Assembly: GCA_020073185.1 (NCBI GenBank)
Contig: JAIQFT010000002.1
Location: 52,552 to 116,551, forward strand
Length of the DNA stretch: 64,000 bases
DNA from: Terriglobia bacterium
Lineage (GTDB): Bacteria > Acidobacteriota > Terriglobia > Terriglobales > Acidobacteriaceae
Direction of reading: 5' to 3'
Shown here: positions 56,879-64,000 of the stretch, in pieces
Layout: each line of letters starts with the position of its first letter
Numbering within the stretch: position 1 is the first letter of the stretch
Position numbers and translations under genes: made by a program
Notes under the pieces: model-generated
The model's database searches: none
What the model saw: only the letters and a program-made list of their open reading frames with translations
Told to the model about the DNA's origin: nothing

Positions 56879-57949
56879 TCACCGCAACAGATGGCACGAA
56901 TACGTCTTGATCACCAGCCACACCTCGCGCCCGGGCTCGAGGTTCAGCGCTTGTTGAGCTCCCGGCGTGAGATGGACTTCCATTTCCGGTTGGGCGCCGG
57001 GACCGCTCCCGCACCCTACCTTGGCTATGACGGTGACATCGCGCCGCATAAGAGACGCAATCTTTCCCGGCAGCACGTTGCGCGCGCTCAGCCCCTGCGG
57101 TGGCGCATTTGCCAGCAGGATGTCGCCGGCGCGAATCCCGATCCGTACGGTGTCACCGGGATCGCCACCGCCAAGGGGAACCTCTAGCGAAACATTGGAA
57201 CTCGGCAAACGGCACGTCATCGTGCCCTGCCCTTCGTGCCAGGCTGTAACCTTCGCGTCAAAGATATTCTCGATGCCGGCAAGTTGGGCCAGAACCATTT
57301 GACGCGGCACGTTTAGGACTTCGTGAGGATTTCCTTCTACCAGCACTTGTCCCCTGCTAAGAGCGACAACGCGCTCCCCGAGCGCAAACACTTCATCGCG
57401 GCTATGCGTAACGTACAGCACCGGGATGTGGTGTGCCTCGTTCCAGGCGCGCAGGTCCGCGATGATGGCGTTCTTGGTCGTGAGGTCAAGCGCTGACAGC
57501 GGCTCATCCAGCAGCAGCACGCGCGGGTCGGTCACCAGCGCGCGGGCCAGCGCGGTCCGCTGGCGCTCTCCCCCGGAAATTTCACCCGGCTGGCGATGGC
57601 GCAGGTGACGGATGCGAAATGCGTCCACGATCGCGTCCACCGCCTTGCGGCATTCTTCCGCCGGCAAACGGTCAATCCCGTAGGCGATATTTGCCTCCAC
57701 GCTCATGTGGGGAAACAGCGCCAGCGTCTGAAACACGTAGGCGACGCGCCTCCGCGCCACCGGCACATTGACCCGCATCTCGCCATCGAACAGAACCCTT
57801 TCCCTCACCGCAACGCGTCCCGCGTCCGGCGCGAGCAGCCCGGAGATGCACTCCAGCAGCGTTGTCTTGCCCGCGCCCGATGCGCCGAACAGCATGGTGA
57901 TACCGCTGGAAGCGGTGAACGACACGTCCAGCGTAAAGCTCTCCGACAT
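56879..57949 (-). CDS. modC: Molybdate ABC transporter, ATP-binding protein
   Basis: About 356 residues from the ATG: Walker A GASGAGKTTLL, signature ISGGERQRTALARAL, Walker B LLLDEPLSALD, switch His in VLYVTHSRDEV, and a C-terminal TOBE/mop domain (about 285-356, with ISLMRRDVTVIAKVG-like strands). It energises molybdate uptake with ModA/ModB. The expected first strand (LAVSVRKR) lies before this ATG, and the codon just ahead of it (57974-57976) is ACG, one change from ATG. The true start is uncertain. Confidence 0.87.
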   Translation of the reverse strand: MSESFTLDVSFTASSGITMLFGASGAGKTTLLECISGLLAPDAGRVAVRERVLFDGEMRVNVPVARRRVAYVFQTLALFPHMSVEANIAYGIDRLPAEECRKAVDAIVDAFRIRHLRHRQPGEISGGERQRTALARALVTDPRVLLLDEPLSALDLTTKNAIIADLRAWNEAHHIPVLYVTHSRDEVFALGERVVALSRGQVLVEGNPHEVLNVPRQMVLAQLAGIENIFDAKVTAWHEGQGTMTCRLPSSNVSLEVPLGGGDPGDTVRIGIRAGDILLANAPPQGLSARNVLPGKIASLMRRDVTVIAKVGCGSGPGAQPEMEVHLTPGAQQALNLEPGREVWLVIKTYSCHLLR

Positions 57950-58113
57950 CCGTTTGCGGACGGAAACGGCGAGCGTGGATGGTTGTGTGCCGGTCGTAGC
58001 GGGACATTGTACTTTGCGATCGGCGAATTGCTGATCCGCGCATTTGTCAAACTCGGCACGGGCGTCATTTTTCCCGCCCGCCGCCGGTGATTCACATCTA
58101 AGCTTTTTGTTGC

Positions 58114-58785
58114 ATGCGGGTCCCTCACCACAGACAGCTTCTCGCCTTGGCATCTCTCTGGACCGCCCTGCGCCGCTGGGGCGGCCCGGGCCTGCTGGTC
58201 CTCGGCGTCATTGACAGCTCGCTCATCCCGACCTTGGGCAGCCTGGACATCTTCAACGCCCTGCTGGCGGCGCGCCATCGCGACCTATGGTGGTTCTACG
58301 CCCTGATGAGCACCGTAGGTTCGGTCATCGGCGCATACCTGATGTACCGGTTGGCGAGAAAAGCGGGGATGGGCTGGCTGCAAAGCAAGCTCGGTGAGAA
58401 ACGCGTTGCCCGCGTTAACTGCATGCTGGAAAAGTATGGAGTGGCTGCCGTGGTGATCGCGGTGATCGCGCCGCCGCCGTTTCCCAGTTCGCCGTTTTTC
58501 GTCGCGGCAGGGGCGCTGAAATTTCCGATTCGCAAGTACATGACGGCGGTCGTTGCCGGACGCGCTTTCCGTTACTCCCTGGTTGCCTGGATCGCGTCGC
58601 ACTACAGCCGGCGCATCATTCGTGTGTTCCGGCATCCGGACCGATATCTGGCCATCACCCTGGGAATCACCGCTGCGCTGGTATTGCTGGCCATCACCGC
58701 CGTTGTCATCTGGAGCGACATCGGACGTCAGGTCGAACGGGCGCAGCAGGAAGCGCGGGACAAGCAGGCGGCGGCCAACCTCTGA
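58114..58785 (+). CDS. DedA/VTT-family membrane protein
   Basis: 223 residues with the SNARE-associated (VTT/DedA) pattern: GVIDSSLIPTLGSLDIFNA, GSVIGAYLMYRLARKAG, PPPFPSSPFFVAAGALKFP with the conserved Pro/Phe re-entrant loop, and FRYSLVAWIASHYSRR with the conserved Arg. Family members transport or flip lipid carriers or couple to proton motive force. It lies inverted between modB and modC. Its stop (TGA) directly abuts the modB stop (TCA on the plus strand). Confidence 0.88.
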   Translation: MRVPHHRQLLALASLWTALRRWGGPGLLVLGVIDSSLIPTLGSLDIFNALLAARHRDLWWFYALMSTVGSVIGAYLMYRLARKAGMGWLQSKLGEKRVARVNCMLEKYGVAAVVIAVIAPPPFPSSPFFVAAGALKFPIRKYMTAVVAGRAFRYSLVAWIASHYSRRIIRVFRHPDRYLAITLGITAALVLLAITAVVIWSDIGRQVERAQQEARDKQAAANL

Positions 58786-59463
58786 TCAGCGAAACGGCCA
58801 CACCGCCCACACTTTGCGGTTGAGCGCGTACACCAGCGAGAGCACGACGAAGGAAAAAATCAGCAACACCAGCGCGGTTTGCCCCGCCTGCGCGAACTCC
58901 GCCGCCTGCACCCGGTCGTAGATGTCGATCGACACCGTGCGCGTCACGCCCGGAATGTTGCCGCCGATCATCAACACCACCCCGAACTCGCCCACGGTAT
59001 GGGCAAAGCTCAGCGCAACGCCGGTTACCAGGCCCGGCGCCGACAGCGGCAGAATCACCCGCCAAAACGTTCGCCACGCCGACGCGCCCAGCGTTGCCGA
59101 GGCCGCCAGCAGCCGCGTGTCCACCGCCGCGAACGACGCCGCAAAGGGCTGCACCGCAAACGGCAGGCTGTAGAGAATCGACCCGATCACCAGTCCGGTA
59201 AAGGTGAACGCCAGCGTGTGCCCGGTCAGCGATTCGTACCATCGCCCAAATGCCGTGCTGTTCCCAAACAGCACCAGCAGGTAATAGCCGAGCACCGTCG
59301 GCGGCAGCACCAGCGGAACCGACACCACCGCTTCAATCAGGAATTTCCAGCGCCAGCGCGAGTAGGTAATCCAGTAGGCGATGGGCAGCCCGATCCCCAC
59401 CAGCACTACGGCCACGATCACCGCCAGTTGCCCGGTCAGGGTGAATGCCTGCCAGTTCATCAC
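58786..59463 (-). CDS. modB: Molybdate ABC transporter permease
   Basis: 225 residues with five or six membrane segments and the EAA-like loop ASATLGASAWRTFWRVILPLSAPGL in part. FALSFAHTVGEFGVVLMIGGN occurs near residues 150-170 as SFAHTVGEFGVVLMIGG. It forms the membrane channel of molybdate uptake. Its ATG overlaps the modA stop by four bases (ATGA). The gene ends exactly where the convergent DedA gene ends. Confidence 0.93.
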   Translation of the reverse strand: MMNWQAFTLTGQLAVIVAVVLVGIGLPIAYWITYSRWRWKFLIEAVVSVPLVLPPTVLGYYLLVLFGNSTAFGRWYESLTGHTLAFTFTGLVIGSILYSLPFAVQPFAASFAAVDTRLLAASATLGASAWRTFWRVILPLSAPGLVTGVALSFAHTVGEFGVVLMIGGNIPGVTRTVSIDIYDRVQAAEFAQAGQTALVLLIFSFVVLSLVYALNRKVWAVWPFR

Positions 59464-60251
59464 CGTTCCCCAGGGATCTTAAATCCATGCCGGCGGAAAA
59501 TCGCTGCGGCGGCGGCAGACTTCAAGAAACCGACGAACGCTTCCGCCGACTTTTGATTCCGCGATTTTCGCAGCACCACCGCGCCTTGTGTAATCGGCGG
59601 GTACGATTCTGGCGGCAGCTCCCACCACTGCCCGGTCTGGGCTAACTCGGGAGCTAGTGCGAACGACAACGGAATGATGCCCACCTGAGCGTTTCCGGAA
59701 GCGACGAACTGCGCCGCCTGCGCCACGTTTTCGCCGAGCACCAGCCGGGATTTCAGCGTCTCGTACAACTTGGCCCAGCGCAGCGCGGCGATTGCCGCCT
59801 TGCCGTAAGGCGCATGCTCGGGATTGGCGATCGCGATGGCGCGTACTCCGGGCGCAGTCAGGGCCTTGAACTGCAGTGCATGTACATCCAGCGCCGAGGT
59901 CTTGGACGCCCACAACACCAGGCTTCCGATAGCGTACGGCGTGAGCGTGCCCAGCACGGCCAAGCCCTGGTTCTCCAACCGGTGCGGATAATCCATATTG
60001 GCCGACATGAACACGTCGTACGGCGCGCCGTGTTCGATCTGCGTTGTCAAACTTCCCGACGACCCAAACACCAGCTCCAGCCGCGCTGCGCCGCTTTTTT
60101 CGTACTGCGCCGCAATCTCCCGCAGCGCCGACTGCAAGTCCGCCGCCGCCGCCACCGTCAACGTGGTCGTCTGTGCCATCACCGTCACACCCGTCAAAAA
60201 TGCCATTGCCAACAACAACAGACGCGCCAGTGCTCCAATCCAGCGATACAT
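59460..60251 (-). CDS. modA: Molybdate-binding periplasmic protein
   Basis: 263 residues: signal peptide (ALARLLLLAMAFLTGVTVMAQ) and a ModA-type fold. Oxyanion loops SGSLTTQIEHGAPYDVFMSA and GENVAQAAQFVASGNAQVG are in the expected places. The ATG at 60251 has AGGGGG upstream, better than the longer in-frame starts to 60377. It delivers molybdate to ModB. No ModE box or Moco riboswitch is recognised upstream. Confidence 0.92.
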   Translation of the reverse strand: MYRWIGALARLLLLAMAFLTGVTVMAQTTTLTVAAAADLQSALREIAAQYEKSGAARLELVFGSSGSLTTQIEHGAPYDVFMSANMDYPHRLENQGLAVLGTLTPYAIGSLVLWASKTSALDVHALQFKALTAPGVRAIAIANPEHAPYGKAAIAALRWAKLYETLKSRLVLGENVAQAAQFVASGNAQVGIIPLSFALAPELAQTGQWWELPPESYPPITQGAVVLRKSRNQKSAEAFVGFLKSAAAAAIFRRHGFKIPGER

Positions 60252-60489
60252 TCCGACAGGCCCCCTTGTGATCCGCATCATAGACTGTTCCAGTCCAACC
60301 CGCGTCGAATGGAAAAGGGATTGTAACCCGACCGCTGCGCTTGCCCGGTTGCGCCCCGGTTCGCCGTTCGGCCGCACGCAAGGCAGGTGTAATCTTTTGT
60401 AAATGGGTTGGCGCGACCCCTGTCGCGGCAGTTAAACTTTAGGGTACTCCCGTCGCCCTTATGCTTAGCCCAGAAAGGCCGTTTACTTT

Positions 60490-62031
60490 GTGCGCATACT
60501 GAAGAACAAGTGGACGATTGTGGCCGCGCTGCTGATCGCGGTAGCGCTGTTCGCCGCTTTCGGCCTCAATCGCAAGGACAAGACGCAGTACTTCATCGCC
60601 AAGGTCGAGCGCGGCGATATCCGCGAAGTGGTGGACGCCACCGGCACCATCAATGCCGTCACCTCCGTCCAAGTCGGTTCGCAGGTTTCGGGCAACATCT
60701 ACAAGCTGCACGCCGACTTCAATTCCAAGGTGAAGAAGGGCCAGTTGATTGCCGAGATCGAGCCCTCGCTCTTCCAGGGTGCGCTGCTGCAGGCCAAGGC
60801 CGATTACGAAAACGCTAAGGCCAACGTGGCTTCCGCGAAAGCCAACCTGGAGAAAGCCAAGGCCGCGCTGGCGCAGACCAAGGCTGACTACGACCGCACT
60901 CTTGGCCTCACCCGACAGGGCGTCATGAGCCAGCAGCAACTCGATCTTGCCAAGGCCAATTACGACTCCGCCGTCGCCGCTGTTTCCGCTGCCGATGCCC
61001 AGGTCACGCAGGCCGCTGCTCAGGTCGAACAGCGCAAGGCCGCAGTCTCCGTCGCCCAGACCAATCTCGACCACACCTACATCTACGCCCCCATTGACGG
61101 CACCGTGGTCAACCGCGCGATTGACGTAGGCCAGACCGTGGCGGCCTCGCTGCAGGCGCCCACGCTGTTCACCATCGCGCAAGACCTGACCAAAATGCAG
61201 GTCTACACCAAGACCGACGAAAGCGATGTCGGCCAGATCCGCGTGGGTCAAAAAGTTTGGTTCAAGGTGGACGCCTTCCCGCGCCAGACCTTCAACGGCG
61301 CCGTGTCGCAGGTCCGCATGAACCCGACTACGGTACAGAACGTCGTCACCTACGACACCATCATTGATTTCGACAACCCCGAGCTCAAGCTCTTCCCCGG
61401 CATGACCGCTTACGTCACCATCCCGGTGGCGAGCGCGCATGACGTCATAAAACTCCCCAACGGCGCGCTGCGCTACACGCCGGACATGAAGCCGGATGAA
61501 CTGCGTGCCGTGTTGAGGGAGAACGGCATCGAGGTCGGCGGTGGGCGTCGCCAGCCTGGCCGCCAATCGCAAACTGAAGGACAGCCGGCGCAAGCACCAC
61601 AAGGACCAGCGCCACCAGCTCAAGCTCAAGCGCAATCCGGCCCGCCAGCTCAGCAACCAGGCCAGGCGCAGGGGCAGTCGCGTGGGGCGGGAATGCGCGC
61701 CGGCCAAGGCGCACCCGGCGGCACTCCTGGCGCCGGTTCAACCACCGGCGGCGGCTATCGTGCCGGACAAGGCGGCGAACTGCCCGGCGGCGGCATGAGC
61801 GCGCGCCAGGGTCCGCCCACTGATGTCGCCATCGTCTGGAAGCAGTGGCCCGACAAAACCTTGAAACCGGTTCAGGTGCGTACCGGCATCACCGACCACA
61901 CGGTCACCGAAGTCGTGCAGGTACTGCATGGCGAGCTAAAGGAAGGCGACGAACTGGTCATTGGCGCCAGCAAGAGCGGGTCGCGACCGGGCGCCAGCGG
62001 TCCCATGGGCGGCCGCCCGCCGGGACGGTAA
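60490..62031 (+). CDS. Efflux periplasmic adaptor subunit (MacA/HlyD-like) with a Pro/Gln/Gly-rich insertion
   Basis: 513 residues: one N-terminal anchor (WTIVAALLIAVALFAAFGL), a beta-barrel and lipoyl-type region (VGSQVSGNIYKLHADFNSKV), a long alpha-helical hairpin rich in Ala/Lys (about 95-190), and a MacA-like C-terminal part (VQVRTGITDHTVTEVVQVLHG). Residues about 355-445 are low-complexity Pro, Gln and Gly, not usual in MacA. GTG start at 60490. An ABC ATPase follows but a repeat-containing gap of 301 bases separates them. Confidence 0.87.
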   Translation: MRILKNKWTIVAALLIAVALFAAFGLNRKDKTQYFIAKVERGDIREVVDATGTINAVTSVQVGSQVSGNIYKLHADFNSKVKKGQLIAEIEPSLFQGALLQAKADYENAKANVASAKANLEKAKAALAQTKADYDRTLGLTRQGVMSQQQLDLAKANYDSAVAAVSAADAQVTQAAAQVEQRKAAVSVAQTNLDHTYIYAPIDGTVVNRAIDVGQTVAASLQAPTLFTIAQDLTKMQVYTKTDESDVGQIRVGQKVWFKVDAFPRQTFNGAVSQVRMNPTTVQNVVTYDTIIDFDNPELKLFPGMTAYVTIPVASAHDVIKLPNGALRYTPDMKPDELRAVLRENGIEVGGGRRQPGRQSQTEGQPAQAPQGPAPPAQAQAQSGPPAQQPGQAQGQSRGAGMRAGQGAPGGTPGAGSTTGGGYRAGQGGELPGGGMSARQGPPTDVAIVWKQWPDKTLKPVQVRTGITDHTVTEVVQVLHGELKEGDELVIGASKSGSRPGASGPMGGRPPGR

Positions 62032-62143
62032 GGCCGTCTGGCCGCACCCCCGCAGCGACAACACGCTAGTAGCACAGCACGCAAGAGTCTGTGTAAGAAA
62101 CGGTCTGCCATGATTGCCGGTGGTACGAAACCGCGACATCGCA

Positions 62144-62223
62144 GTCCCAGCGGGGCGATTGAGAATAGCCCGCCGCTTCAGCGGCGGGGCATAGCGGGAA
62201 AGATCGTCCAGTGCCGTAGGCAC
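62144..62223. repeat. Palindromic dispersed element, copy 2, in a 301-base gap
   Basis: GTCCC...GGGGC (62144-62155), a perfect 8-bp hairpin CCCGCCGC/GCGGCGGG with a TTCA loop (62169-62188), GGGAAAG, and GTGCC/GGCAC around GTA (62211-62223). Hairpin order and connecting words match the element at 48801-48887. The rest of the gap 62032-62332 holds no gene; an AT-rich stretch (TTATTATTAAAGTAAACT) before the ATPase gene is a plausible promoter -10 region. Confidence 0.7.
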
Positions 62224-62332
62224 GACTGAGGCTTCTCACACAGACTCAGAACTGCTGGATAAGTGAGGAATCGAGTGATCTGAGTACCGTTGGGGACGAC
62301 ACGTTATTATTAAAGTAAACTCTTAGGCTTTC

Positions 62333-63124
62333 ATGGCAACCACCGCTGGCCCCTCCACATCGAAGACGTCAATAACGGCCGCCACCGCTGCCGTAATCCA
62401 TGTCGAGGACGTCCACAAGTACTACGAGCTTGGCGAAACCCGCGTCCACGCCCTGCGCGGCGTTTCGGTGGAGATCGCTGCCGGCGAGTTCGTCGCCGTC
62501 ATGGGCGCCAGCGGCGGCGGCAAGTCCACCTTCATGAACATCCTCGGCTGCCTCGACCGCCCCAGCAGCGGGCGCTATCTGCTGGAAGGTATCGATGTCT
62601 CCACCCTCAGCAAGCGTGATCTGGCCGCAATCCGCAATCGCAAGATTGGCTTCGTGTTCCAGGGCTTCAACCTGCTGGCGCGCACGACCGCCATGGAAAA
62701 CGTCGAGTTGCCGACGCACTACGCCCGCATCCCGCGCGAGGAAGCCACGCGCCGCGCCGTCGCCGCACTCGCTCAGGTCGGACTTGCCGATCGTGCCGAG
62801 CACTTCCCTTCCCAGCTTTCCGGCGGACAACAACAGCGCGTCGCGATTGCGCGTGCGCTCGTCAATCTGCCCACCATCCTGCTCGCCGACGAGCCCACCG
62901 GCAATCTCGACAGCCGCACCGCGGTCGAAATCATGGACATCTTCCAGCGCCTCAACGAAGAGCGCGGTCTCACCATCGTGCTAGTCACGCACGAACCCGA
63001 CATCGCGCAATTCGCCAAGCGCAACCTGTTCTTTCGCGACGGCAAAATCCGCCGCGACGATTTCCTCAGCAATCGCCCCCGCGCTGCCGAGGTCCTCAAA
63101 CAAATGCCGCTGCTCGAAGACTAA
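62333..63124 (+). CDS. ABC-transporter ATPase, MacB/LolD type, without an adjacent permease
   Basis: 263 residues: Walker A GASGGGKSTFM, QQQR-containing signature LSGGQQQRVAIARAL, Walker B ILLADEPTGNLD and switch His in VLVTHEPDI. The TRVHALRGVSVEI and RKIGFVFQGFNLL sequences are those of the MacB/LolD/FtsE-like lipoprotein and macrolide exporters. The fused or separate permease expected next is absent; the next gene is unrelated. It follows the adaptor gene, so the permease may lie elsewhere. Confidence 0.9.
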   Translation: MATTAGPSTSKTSITAATAAVIHVEDVHKYYELGETRVHALRGVSVEIAAGEFVAVMGASGGGKSTFMNILGCLDRPSSGRYLLEGIDVSTLSKRDLAAIRNRKIGFVFQGFNLLARTTAMENVELPTHYARIPREEATRRAVAALAQVGLADRAEHFPSQLSGGQQQRVAIARALVNLPTILLADEPTGNLDSRTAVEIMDIFQRLNEERGLTIVLVTHEPDIAQFAKRNLFFRDGKIRRDDFLSNRPRAAEVLKQMPLLED

Positions 63125-63219
63125 GCGCTTCCGCCATCCGTGTTGTCGCCCCACTTCTTTAGGGCAGAATTGACGGAAGCGCCGGCCTCTTAGGCTGGCG
63201 AATGGGGCTTCCCGGGGAC

Positions 63220-63244
63220 ACGGGCTTCAGCCCTGGTCACAGCA
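63220..63244. repeat. Dispersed repeat, copy 2 (ACGGGCTTCAGCC type)
   Basis: ACGGGCTTCAGCCCTGGTCA then CAGCA, 22 of 25 bases as at 46056-46080. It is the only clear element in the 296-base gap before the last gene. Confidence 0.55.
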
Positions 63245-63420
63245 ACCCTGGAAGAGATCGAATCCGCATCCTTTACCGTCTGACAAGGTAACGATGACGG
63301 GTTACACTTCAGAAAATCCCTTGTGTATTTGACGAAACACCCGATAATAAGCTGGCTACTCCGTACTTTCCCGCCCTGATCTCGCTGATTCCTTTCAAGA
63401 ACAGCATGCAGGAGGTCGCC

Positions 63421-64000
63421 GTGTCCCTAGTTCGTCTGTCGCTCATTCTTGTCGCGACTTTCACCGCCCTATTGGCCACTGCCCAAAACCTTGCTGTTCC
63501 GCCAGTCGCCGAAACATCGGTCTCGAACCGTTTGACTTCGAGCGCATCGTTGCCCCGCCTGATTCGTTTCGGCGGCATCGCGCACAACCCCGACCGCAGC
63601 CCGCGCACCGGGACCGTGGGCATGACCTTCGCTTTATATTCCGAGTCGGAAGGCGGCGCGCCCCTGTGGCAGGAAGTACAGAATGTCACCCTCGATGCTG
63701 GCGGGCACTACAGCGTCCTGCTGGGCGCCAATTCCAAGGACGGCGTGCCGATGGACCTGTTTACCACGAACGAAGCCCGCTGGCTCGGCGTGCAGGTGGA
63801 GCAGGAAGCCGAGCAACCGCGCGTGCTGCTCGTCTCAGTTCCTTACGCGCTCAAGGCCGGCGACGCCGAGACCGTCGGCGGGCACCCGCTGAGCGACTTC
63901 GTCATGACGCCAGCCGCCGATGCTTCCAGCGGCTCCAGCGGCAGCACGGCGAGTTCGACCACCGCCGGCGCAAGCACAGTCAAGAAGAGCGCCAACGCGC
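63421..64000 (+). CDS. Large secreted protein of unknown function, N-terminal part (cut by window edge)
   Basis: 193 residues are visible, with no stop before the window ends. GGAGG (63411-63415) precedes a GTG start; residues 1-21 (LVRLSLILVATFTALLATAQ) are a signal peptide. Then come beta-rich sequence (LIRFGGIAHNPDRSP, GMTFALYSESEGGAPLWQEV) and the motif VSVPYALKAGDAETVGGHPL, typical of very long secreted acidobacterial proteins, followed by a Ser/Gly/Ala/Thr-rich linker (SSGSSGSTASSTTAGAST). Probably cell-surface; the rest is unseen. Confidence 0.8.
   Translation, partial: MSLVRLSLILVATFTALLATAQNLAVPPVAETSVSNRLTSSASLPRLIRFGGIAHNPDRSPRTGTVGMTFALYSESEGGAPLWQEVQNVTLDAGGHYSVLLGANSKDGVPMDLFTTNEARWLGVQVEQEAEQPRVLLVSVPYALKAGDAETVGGHPLSDFVMTPAADASSGSSGSTASSTTAGASTVKKSANA

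Noticed and set aside
60252..60489. Molybdenum-cofactor riboswitch or ModE box before modA
   Set aside because: I could not find the conserved stems or a ModE-like palindrome in this gap.
60439..61707. Open frame of 422 codons opposite the efflux adaptor
   Set aside because: Antisense shadow produced by the repetitive Ala/Lys helix and the Pro/Gln-rich insertion of the adaptor gene.

Overview
The window is GC-rich bacterial chromosome with dense coding on both strands. Several traits point to the Acidobacteriota (probably a Terriglobia/Korobacter-type lineage). These are a tandem pair of secreted VWA proteins with the N-terminal strand pattern typical of that phylum, three DinB-family paralogues, a Gly-rich TonB protein, a DUF1015 protein, and the N-terminus of a large secreted protein containing the VPYALKAGDAE motif. 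This placement is inferred from gene types; there is no rRNA here to confirm it. I see no prophage, insertion sequence or CRISPR array.

Layout. 1-5.7 kb: end of a metallo-beta-lactamase-fold protein, a secreted FKBP isomerase, DinB, a tartrate/malate-type dehydrogenase, a small zincin, a tandem universal stress protein and a PLP aminotransferase. 5.8-12.8 kb: a looser accessory stretch of tiny unknown proteins, a Tat-exported aldo/keto reductase, TonB, and three stand-alone receiver domains, of which only the first keeps the phospho-accepting Asp. 12.8-18.7 kb: formate-THF ligase, a Crp/Fnr regulator, a small secreted protein with a paralogue at 53.6 kb, a site-2 protease with CBS domains, small membrane proteins and tRNA-Gln(CUG). 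18.9-25 kb: an isochorismatase-type hydrolase, a polynucleotide-kinase-like ATPase with an Arg/Gly- and Pro-rich N-terminus, and the glycolytic run gap-pgk-macro domain-tpiA. 25-32 kb: envelope proteins, uvrC and a transsulfuration pair. 32-44 kb: a GerMN protein translationally coupled to a cell-wall amidase, DUF1015, the VWA pair, rph, a LacD-type aldolase, a STAS-like protein, DinB, an M20-like protein with altered metal ligands, and guaA. 44-56.6 kb: a membrane protein, a SYLF protein, leuS, nfo, cysK, a DAHP synthase, a YVTN propeller, murB, and a Fur-box-controlled pair of an outer-membrane-type protein and a cytochrome c. 56.9-64 kb: molybdate genes modA-modB and modC split by an inverted DedA-type gene, then an efflux adaptor, an ABC ATPase without an adjacent permease, and the start of a large secreted protein.

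The most striking non-gene signal is in the intergenic gaps. Many of them hold low-complexity, self-complementary sequence built from one 6-12 base word repeated with variation and then repeated inverted. The word differs from gap to gap but comes from a small recurring vocabulary. Separate, more conventional palindromic repeat families also occur (48.8 and 62.1 kb; 52.1 kb; 46.1 and 63.2 kb).
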